5,314 nucleotides of DNA from Acidimicrobiia bacterium (lineage in GTDB: Bacteria; Actinomycetota; Acidimicrobiia; Acidimicrobiales; AC-14): positions 1-5,314 of the forward strand of contig JAFAUA010000151.1 in assembly GCA_019243595.1 (NCBI GenBank), in the 5' to 3' direction. Positions 1 to 4,237 of this stretch are shown here, piece after piece. Position 1 is the first letter of the stretch, and every line of letters starts with the position of its first letter. Both the position numbers and the translations under genes were made by a program. The notes below the pieces were generated by a model that searched no databases, had not been told where the DNA came from, and saw only the letters and a program-made list of their open reading frames with translations.

Positions 1-1
1 G

Positions 2-265
2 TTCGAGCGGGTCCAGGTCCTCGCCCTGCCGACCCTGCCGATCTTCCCGCCCCGACTCGATTCGCTCAACGCTGACTCCCTCCTTCCGGCGGCCATCGAG
101 ATCACCAAGCACGTGGCGTTGTTCAACCCGGCCGGCGTTCCCGCCACCGCCCAACCGGTGCCCGTTCCCGGCAATCCTCTGCCCGCCAGTCTCCAGCTGG
201 TCGGACCCCTCGACGGCGAGGAGATACTGGTGACGACCGCGGCCCGCGTCGAGCAGGCGGTCTAG
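2..265 (+). CDS. Amidase-signature family hydrolase, C-terminal fragment
   Basis: The frame is open from the window edge and ends at TAG 263-265, giving 87 residues of a protein whose N-terminus lies outside the window. The fragment reads like the end of an amidase-signature enzyme (Ser-cisSer-Lys amide hydrolases, the GatA/AmiD type). It has a 'LPTLPIFPPRL' stretch, then 'KHVALFNPAGVPA', matching the common F-N-x-x-G-x-P-A segment, and 'LPASLQLVGPLDGEE', matching the usual L-P-x-G-x-Q-L-V-G-x-x-x-x-E segment before the final helix. The catalytic Ser/Ser/Lys residues are upstream and cannot be checked, so the substrate is unknown. The gene converges on the OsmC gene with only four bases between the stops, and no separate terminator hairpin is evident there. 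The family call is fairly secure from the end motifs. Confidence 0.82.
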   Translation, partial: FERVQVLALPTLPIFPPRLDSLNADSLLPAAIEITKHVALFNPAGVPATAQPVPVPGNPLPASLQLVGPLDGEEILVTTAARVEQAV

Positions 266-269
266 GGCC

Positions 270-770
270 TCAGCTGCGCGCCATCGTCACCTGGGGTGAA
301 CCGACGAGCGTCTGGAACACGACGCAGTAGCGCTCGGTCGTGGCGAGCAGCTCCTCGATGGCCTCGGGTGCCTCGTCGCTCGTCAGGTCGAACGTCAGGC
401 GGATGTCCTTGAACCCCACCGGCACCTCTTTGTCGATGCCGAGCGTGCCGCGGAAGTCGAGGTCGCCCTCGGCGCGCACCGTGCCCTTGACGTCGAGGCC
501 GCGTGCGGTCGCAACCGAGCGCAGCGTGACGCCCGCGCAGGCGACAAGAGCTTGGAGCAGCATGTCGCCCGAACAGGCGTGGAGGGTGTCGCCGCCAGTC
601 GCCGGGTGCAGGCCCGCCTCGACGATCGCCCGGCCGGTCGCGACCGAGCACGAGACCTCTTCGTCGCCGAGGACACCCTCGGCGTTGAGCGTGATGACCG
701 CGGCCGCCGGCTCCTCTCGGTAGCGGTCCTTCAGCGGCTTCTGGATCGCCCGCAGCTCGTCCCTGTCCAT
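270..770 (-). CDS. OsmC family protein (thiol peroxidase-like)
   Basis: This 166-residue protein belongs to the OsmC/Ohr/YhfA-like family, small cytoplasmic dimeric proteins that often reduce organic hydroperoxides with a cysteine pair. The family signature is at residues 66-90: 'CSGDMLLQALVACAGVTL', with the likely peroxidatic Cys78 on the central helix and a likely partner Cys149 in 'ERYCVVFQTL'. The spacing of 71 residues is close to that in classical OsmC. Additional cysteines are C41 and C66. The ATG at 770 overlaps the stop of the upstream flavodoxin-family gene (TGATG), which suggests translational coupling and one transcript. All the cysteine codons here read as Cys; the key Cys78 is TGC. 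Whether it detoxifies peroxides or another electrophile cannot be told from sequence. The flavoprotein neighbour is a possible reductant, by inference only. Confidence 0.88.
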   Translation of the reverse strand: MDRDELRAIQKPLKDRYREEPAAAVITLNAEGVLGDEEVSCSVATGRAIVEAGLHPATGGDTLHACSGDMLLQALVACAGVTLRSVATARGLDVKGTVRAEGDLDFRGTLGIDKEVPVGFKDIRLTFDLTSDEAPEAIEELLATTERYCVVFQTLVGSPQVTMARS

Positions 771-1552
771 CAGCGGTGCTCGGGGTTCTCGAAGTCGAAA
801 CGGCAGCCGGCGTCCCACTCCGAACGCTGATTGCCGTGAACCGGGATGCCCCCGGCGTCCTTCAGCATGCGGGCGAGATGCAGCAGGTTCCACGTCATGA
901 AGGTCGTGTTGCGGTTGGTGAAGTCGTTCTCGGGGCCGCCCGAACCGGGATCCAGGTAGGACGGGCCCGGACCCGCTTCGCCGATCCAACCCGCATCGGC
1001 TTGAGGCGGGATGACATAGCCGAGGTGCTGCAGCGAGTAGAGAACGTTCATGGCACAGTGCTTGACGCCGTCCTCGTTGCCGGTGACGAGGCAGCCTCCC
1101 ACCCGTCCGTAGTAGGCGTACTGGCCGGCGTCGTTGAGCAGATGCGAGTTGCCGTAGAGACGCTCGATTATCTGGGTGCACACCGACGACTTCTCCCCCA
1201 GCCAGATCGGCGTGCAAATCACGAGGATGTCGGCGGCCATGACCTGCTCGAAGATCGCAGGCCACTCGTCGATCTCCCACCCGTGCTCGGTCATGTCCGG
1301 CCAGACACCGGTGGCGATGTCGTGGTCGACGGCGCGCACCGTGTCGACGGTGACGCCCTGCCGCTGCATGATGCGCTCGGAGATTCGAGCGAGGCCTTCC
1401 GTGTTCGACACCTCGGGCGAGCGCTTCAAGGTGCAGTTGATGAACAACGCCTTCAGGTCCGAGTAGTCCGCCGGCGCCTGCTCCGCCAACGCTTCCTGCC
1501 GTTCGGTCAAGGACACGCGCCTCTCCTCGTCGTCTACAGAGGCGTGCATCAT
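770..1552 (-). CDS. Flavodoxin-family NAD(P)H-dependent oxidoreductase
   Basis: This 260-residue protein has the flavodoxin-like fold of NADPH-dependent FMN reductases. After a variable, probably disordered N-terminus comes 'LKALFINCTLKRSPEVSNTEGL' (about residues 33-54), the first strand and the FMN-phosphate loop. Next come 'ILVICTPIWLGEKSSVCTQIIERL' (the T-P-I-W-x-G flavin loop) and 'YGRVGGCLVTGNEDGVKHC'. The C-terminal half ('GPGPSYLDPGSGGPENDF') resembles a well-conserved actinobacterial subgroup. The start is uncertain: ATG 1552 has a weak GGGGA upstream, while GTG 1516 (a 248-residue product starting at SLTERQ) has a better AGGAG six bases before it. It is the first gene of a two-gene unit with OsmC and is divergent from the ArsR gene, so the palindrome at 1597-1612 probably regulates it. 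It likely reduces a quinone, nitro compound or electrophile; the substrate is unknown. Confidence 0.88.
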   Translation of the reverse strand: MMHASVDDEERRVSLTERQEALAEQAPADYSDLKALFINCTLKRSPEVSNTEGLARISERIMQRQGVTVDTVRAVDHDIATGVWPDMTEHGWEIDEWPAIFEQVMAADILVICTPIWLGEKSSVCTQIIERLYGNSHLLNDAGQYAYYGRVGGCLVTGNEDGVKHCAMNVLYSLQHLGYVIPPQADAGWIGEAGPGPSYLDPGSGGPENDFTNRNTTFMTWNLLHLARMLKDAGGIPVHGNQRSEWDAGCRFDFENPEHR

Positions 1553-1579
1553 GCTCCGTCCCCGTTGGTCGTGCCCCTG

Positions 1580-1609
1580 TTGACGGATGCAATATCGTAA
1601 GCGTACGCT
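1580..1609 (+). promoter_or_regulatory. Predicted sigma-70-type promoter of the ArsR-family gene
   Basis: TTGACG (1580-1585) matches the -35 consensus at five of six positions. It is followed after 18 bases by TACGCT (1604-1609), which fits the TANNNT form of actinobacterial -10 boxes. Transcription would begin around 1616-1619, at or within a few bases of the GTG start codon, so the mRNA would be leaderless; no Shine-Dalgarno sequence precedes that GTG. The -10 lies inside the palindrome, so binding there would block this promoter. The prediction rests on sequence alone. Confidence 0.55.
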
Positions 1610-1612
1610 TAC
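1597..1612. promoter_or_regulatory. Perfect 16-bp palindrome, candidate ArsR operator
   Basis: GTAAGCGTACGCTTAC is identical to its reverse complement over all 16 bases and lies in the divergent intergenic region, seven bases before the ArsR start codon. It covers the predicted -10 hexamer of the arsR-like gene and, by symmetry, a TACGCT on the other strand. A third half-site, GCTTAC, sits at 1625-1630 inside the first codons of the regulator gene, in the context GTAGCTTAC. That the neighbouring ArsR protein binds here is inferred from position and symmetry. Confidence 0.7.
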
Positions 1613-1618
1613 ACGTTA

Positions 1619-1936
1619 GTGGTAGCTTACGCGACTGCCGGGTGGACAGCGCTCGGTGATCCGACGCGCCGGGCGATCTTCGAGCAGCTGCTCGAGGGTC
1701 CGCTCGCCGTCGGAGAGCTGGCCGAGTACCTGCCAGTCAGCCGTCCGGCCGTCTCGCAGCACCTCAAGGTGTTGAAGGCGGCGGGATTGGTGATCGACCG
1801 GCAGGCGGGCAAGCACCGCATCTACCGCGTCGAGCCGGACGGTCTGGTGGCGTTGCGCGCCGACCTCGACCGGTTCTGGAACAAGACCCTGGCCGCCTAC
1901 AAGGCGGTCGTCGAAGAAGACACGAAGGAGAGCTGA
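1619..1936 (+). CDS. ArsR-family winged-helix transcriptional regulator
   Basis: This 105-residue protein has the fold and length of ArsR/SmtB repressors. An N-terminal helix 'WTALGDPTRRAIFEQLLEGPLAVGELAEYL' leads into the recognition region 'VSRPAVSQHLKVLKAAGLV' (about residues 39-57) and the wing 'RQAGKHRIYRV', then a C-terminal dimerisation helix. It contains no cysteine, so it lacks the classical metal-binding ELCVCDL motif and cannot be a thiol-based metal or redox sensor; the ligand is unknown. GTG 1619 is the first start codon after an in-frame TAA at 1598 and has no ribosome-binding site, consistent with leaderless translation. It is followed after three bases by an SRPBCC-domain gene, a very common ArsR partner arrangement. 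It probably represses its own promoter and the divergent flavodoxin-osmC unit through the palindrome; this regulatory link is inferred. Confidence 0.9.
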   Translation: MVAYATAGWTALGDPTRRAIFEQLLEGPLAVGELAEYLPVSRPAVSQHLKVLKAAGLVIDRQAGKHRIYRVEPDGLVALRADLDRFWNKTLAAYKAVVEEDTKES

Positions 1937-1939
1937 GCG

Positions 1940-2425
1940 ATGGGTACTCAGGCCGCAACCACGTCCGTCAGCGCGTCGATCGTCGTCGACGCGCCCATCC
2001 AACGGGCCTTCGACGTCTTCACCAAGGACTTCGGCCGGTTCAAGCCGCCCGAGCACAACATGCTCGGCCTCGAGATCCGCGAGACCGTGTTCGAGCCTCG
2101 TGTCGGCGGCTATCTCTACGACCGCGGGGTCGATGGCAGGGAGTGCCGGTGGGCACAGGTCCTCGTCTACGAGCCGCCGACCCGCGTCGTCCTCAGCTGG
2201 AACATCAGCCCGCAATGGCAGCTGGAGACCGACCCGGCGAAGACGAGCGAGTGGGAGGTGCGCTTCGTCGAGGAGGCGCCGTCACGCACGCGGGTCGAGA
2301 TCGAGCACCGTCATCTCGACCGCCACGGCGACGGTTGGGAGGGCGTGCGCGAAGGCGTCGGCGGTGCCGATGGCTGGCCGCTCTACCTAAGCCGGTACGC
2401 CACGGTCGTCGCCGAGTCCCACTGA
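1940..2425 (+). CDS. SRPBCC (AHSA1-like, START/Bet v 1 fold) protein
   Basis: This 161-residue protein is of AHSA1/SRPBCC type. The start of the fold is 'SASIVVDAPIQRAFDVFTKDFGRFKPPEH' (residues 11-39), where the V-x-A-P-x-x-x-A-F-x-V-F-T pattern is typical. Next is 'VFEPRVGGYLYDRGVDGRE' (a turn after the first strands), then 'VLVYEPPTRVVLSWNIS' and 'SEWEVRFVEEAPSRTRVEIEHRHL', and a long C-terminal helix from about 135. Such proteins enclose a hydrophobic cavity for small ligands; nothing here identifies the ligand or an enzymatic activity. The start is well supported: AAGGAG at 1925-1930 lies nine bases before ATG 1940. It is almost certainly co-transcribed with the ArsR gene ending at 1936. 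A role as ligand-binding or sensing partner of the regulator is possible but speculative. Confidence 0.88.
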   Translation: MGTQAATTSVSASIVVDAPIQRAFDVFTKDFGRFKPPEHNMLGLEIRETVFEPRVGGYLYDRGVDGRECRWAQVLVYEPPTRVVLSWNISPQWQLETDPAKTSEWEVRFVEEAPSRTRVEIEHRHLDRHGDGWEGVREGVGGADGWPLYLSRYATVVAESH

Positions 2426-2445
2426 GGACGGCCGCGCGCTCCCGT

Positions 2446-2451
2446 TAGCCT
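2446..2451 (+). promoter_or_regulatory. Predicted -10 box (TAGCCT) for the Sec-protein gene
   Basis: TAGCCT fits TANNNT and ends six bases before GTG 2458, so a transcript could start at the start codon itself. No Shine-Dalgarno sequence is present, and the -35 region is not recognisable. The gene may instead be read through from the SRPBCC gene, which ends 32 bases upstream. Confidence 0.4.
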
Positions 2452-2457
2452 GCCGTT

Positions 2458-3150
2458 GTGCCCGGCCCAGTCGTCAACGTTCTCATCGACCTGGCGCCGG
2501 GACAGCGGTTCAGGACGGCCACGTTCGATGCCCTCGCCCACGCCGCATCGGCGTGCGGCATGGACGCCCAGATCCGAGCGGCGCCCACCGATCAGATCGA
2601 CGAGGACTTCATGTCCGACATCGGCGACGCGGTCGTGGCCGGGCCGGGCACTCCGTACGCCCGGCCCGACCGAGCCGAAGAGGTGGTCCGCCTGGCGAGG
2701 GAACGGGGAGTGCCGCTCGTCGGCACGTGAGGCGGCTTCCAGCACGTGCTGGTCGAGCACGCTCGCAACCTGATGGGCCTCGGCAGTGCCGTCCACGCCG
2801 AGTACGGCACCGGCGGGACCGAGATCGTGTCCCTGCTGGCCTGCTCGCTCGACGGCGAGCAGATCACGGTGTCGCTCGCCGAGGAGTCACGGCTTCGGCG
2901 GCTCCACGGCTCGGAGACGGTCGTCGAACACACGACGTGCAACTACGGCCTCAACCCCGAATGGCAGCACATCGCCGAGGAGCACGGCATGGCCATCGCG
3001 GGCATCGATGAGACTGGCGAGGTCCGGGCCATCGAGCGCACCGATCACCCCTTCTTCGTCGGGACGCTCTACCAGCCCCAGCTGAGCTCCACGCCAGAGC
3101 AGCCCCACCCGATCTTCGTCGCCCTGCTACAAGCGGCAGCCGCGACCTAG
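2458..3150 (+). CDS. CTP synthase C-terminal-like class I GATase-fold protein, probable selenoprotein (TGA = Sec91)
   Basis: This 230-residue protein is read through an in-frame TGA at 2728-2730. The part before the TGA ends 'VVAGPGTPYARPDRA...RGVPLVGT' and the part after begins 'GGFQHVLVEHARNLMG'. Together they give the nucleophile elbow G-T-[C]-G-G-F-Q-H of stand-alone CTP-synthase-like amidotransferases, with TGA exactly at the cysteine. The frame continues with 'TTCNYGLNPEW' and 'DHPFFVGTLYQPQL' to TAG 3148-3150, with no other lesion. I recall RefSeq naming this family 'CTP synthase C-terminal region-related (seleno)protein', which should be checked. The glutaminase H-P-E is replaced by Q206-P-Q208, so amide transfer is doubtful; Cys161 is a possible partner for Sec91. 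GTG 2458 is the first start after an in-frame TAG at 2446. The alternative is a recent nonsense mutation in a Cys-containing homologue. Confidence 0.8.
2728..2761 (+). promoter_or_regulatory. Candidate bacterial SECIS: recoded UGA and downstream stem-loop
   Basis: After the TGA (2728-2730), CGTGCT (2745-2750) pairs with AGCACG (2756-2761), giving a perfect 6-bp stem closed by the 5-base loop GGTCG (2751-2755). The loop begins 20 bases after the TGA and its first two bases are G. This agrees with the general bacterial SECIS model and resembles the AGGUCU loop of E. coli fdhF, although no bulged U is present in the stem. A competing 5-bp hairpin, CCAGC-ACGT-GCTGG (2739-2752), would exclude it. 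The hairpin is built from common codons, so chance is possible. Confidence 0.55.
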
Positions 3151-3214
3151 CCGACGTCGCCACACCCGCAATTTGCGGCGCGATGATCAGCCCGTGTCGA
3201 GCGTCGACGACGCC

Positions 3215-3937
3215 ATGACCCTCCCTGGCGACGGACAGCTGGCGATCGAGCTGCTCCTGGCGGTCCGCGGTGGCGACGTCGACGCCATCAGACGCTTGCT
3301 CGACGCCCACGAGGGCCTGGCAACGGCGCGCATCGAGGCGCGCGGCGGTACCCGGGCGCCGCTGCACCTCGTCGTCGACTGGCCCGGCTACTTCCCGCGA
3401 GGCTCCGAGATCGTCGCCCTGCTGGTCGAGGCGGGGGCGGACGTGGACGCACGCACGACCGGACGCGGAAAAGGAGAGACGCCGTTGCACTGGGCGGCGA
3501 GCAGCGACGACGTCGACGTCGCTGAGGCGCTCATCGATGCCGGCGCCGACATCGAGGCGCCCGACGGCTCGATCGGCACGCCGCTCGACAACGCCGTCGG
3601 ATACGCCTGCTACCACGTTGCCCACCTATTGCTGTCGCGTGGCGCACGGGTCGAACGGCCGTGGCAGGCGGCGGCCCTCGGCTTGCTGGACCGGCTGGGC
3701 GTGCTGCTCGGCGACAGCCCCGACCCCAACGCTGTCTCGCAGGCCTTCTGGCACGCGTGTGCCGCCGGCCAGCGCCGAGCGGCCGAGCGTCTGCTCGAGC
3801 TCGGCGCCGACCTGAACTGGGTCCCGGAATATGCCGAAGGCACTCCATTCGACGCGGCATCGAACCCCACGACGCGGCAGCAGAACGTCATCGACTGGCT
3901 CCGCGACAGGGGGGCGCAGAGCTCGCGTCCGGAATGA
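3215..3937 (+). CDS. Ankyrin-repeat protein
   Basis: This 240-residue protein (from ATG 3215) consists almost wholly of ankyrin repeats. A leading helical pair 'LAIELLLAVRGGDVDAIRRLLDAHEGLA' is followed by repeats at about 48-79 ('APLHLVVDW...ALLVEAGADVDA'), 89-115 ('TPLHWAASSDDVDVAEALIDAGADIEA'), 122-147 ('TPLDNAVGYA...LLLSRGARVE'), 177-202 ('AFWHACAAGQRRAAERLLELGADLNW') and a last partial repeat from 210 ('TPFDAASN'). There is no signal peptide or membrane segment, so it is probably cytoplasmic. Ankyrin repeats bind proteins; the partner is unknown and nothing here indicates an enzyme. The start is uncertain: GTG 3194 and TTG 3173 are in frame upstream and none has a clear ribosome-binding site. 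ATG 3215 overlaps by ATGA the stop of a tiny ORF beginning at ATG 3183. It follows the Sec-protein gene at short distance and may share its transcript. Confidence 0.87.
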   Translation: MTLPGDGQLAIELLLAVRGGDVDAIRRLLDAHEGLATARIEARGGTRAPLHLVVDWPGYFPRGSEIVALLVEAGADVDARTTGRGKGETPLHWAASSDDVDVAEALIDAGADIEAPDGSIGTPLDNAVGYACYHVAHLLLSRGARVERPWQAAALGLLDRLGVLLGDSPDPNAVSQAFWHACAAGQRRAAERLLELGADLNWVPEYAEGTPFDAASNPTTRQQNVIDWLRDRGAQSSRPE

Positions 3938-3947
3938 CGCTCCGGAT
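3927..3947. terminator. Weak hairpin between convergent gene ends
   Basis: TCCGGA occurs at 3928-3933 and again at 3941-3946. The hexamer is self-complementary, so the copies can pair into a 6-bp stem with a 7-base loop, extendable by one G-T wobble. It spans both convergent stop codons of the ankyrin and zinc-ribbon genes, a position suited to a bidirectional terminator. There is no T-tract and the stem is short, so this is tentative. Confidence 0.22.
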
Positions 3948-4099
3948 CAGCCCTCGATTCGTTCGCCGAACGCCTCACAGTCGGGGTTCTCACACACGAA
4001 CCCGGTGTCGATCACGTTCGCTGTATCGGCGGGCAGCGCAGTGACGCCGCAGTAGGGACAGATCGGAGCACGACCTTCCTCGGTGTGCTCCTCACCCAT
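3947..4099 (-). CDS. Small zinc-ribbon protein (50 aa)
   Basis: The 50-residue product starts MGEEHTEEGRAPICPYCG and ends at TGA (3949-3947). Four cysteines, C14-x2-C17 ('CPYCG') and C36-x4-C41 ('CENPDC'), are arranged as two knuckles 18 residues apart, the layout of a one-zinc ribbon. The remaining residues are acidic and soluble. ATG 4099 is preferred because TACGGT (4112-4107), a TANNNT -10 box, lies seven bases upstream, which implies leaderless translation. A longer in-frame version from 4150 adds an Arg/Gly-rich stretch of 17 residues that looks like non-coding translation. It converges on the ankyrin gene with nine bases between stops and is divergent from the GH43 gene. Function is unknown; such ribbons can bind nucleic acids or proteins. 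Zinc binding is inferred from the cysteine pattern. Confidence 0.72.
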   Translation of the reverse strand: MGEEHTEEGRAPICPYCGVTALPADTANVIDTGFVCENPDCEAFGERIEG

Positions 4100-4106
4100 C
4101 GCAGGA

Positions 4107-4112
4107 ACCGTA
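4107..4112 (-). promoter_or_regulatory. Predicted -10 box (TACGGT) for the zinc-ribbon gene
   Basis: Read on the minus strand, TACGGT fits TANNNT and is followed by seven bases (TCCTGCG) and then ATG at 4099, so the transcript would be leaderless or nearly so. No good -35 hexamer is seen 17 to 18 bases upstream. Confidence 0.4.
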
Positions 4113-4237
4113 CCGCCGGCGCCCCTGGCACGACTCGGACGTCGCGCCACACCACGAAGTTCAGCAGACCGTAAGCCGCACCGACCTCAGCAGCGACCCG
4201 CGGGGCGGGACAATGGCCTGTCCATGAACGGGACCCA

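Noticed and set aside
270..1592. A single long minus-strand frame covering both the OsmC and flavodoxin genes
   Set aside because: Only the last 166 residues (from ATG 770) are OsmC-like. The preceding part is an Arg/His-rich shadow of the flavodoxin-family gene in another frame, so it is not a fusion.
776..1600. 274-codon plus-strand frame antisense to the flavodoxin-family gene
   Set aside because: No recognisable motif; the composition is that of an antisense shadow and the opposite strand encodes a clear protein family.
1616..2215. 199-codon minus-strand frame across the ArsR and SRPBCC genes
   Set aside because: Antisense to two well-supported genes, with no family resemblance.
2458..2730. 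Reading the gene as a complete 90-residue protein ending at the TGA
   Set aside because: It would stop immediately before the nucleophile and leave 139 codons of in-frame family sequence unexplained.
2739..2752. CCAGCACGTGCTGG palindrome as an operator or terminator
   Set aside because: It lies within coding sequence just after the TGA, has a short stem and no T-tract, and is better treated as a fold competing with the SECIS-like stem.
2553..3011. Plus-strand frame that crosses the TGA of the Sec gene without a stop
   Set aside because: It is Arg/His-rich with no motif, while the frame of 2458-3150 is conserved-looking on both sides, so a frameshift bypass of the TGA is not supported.
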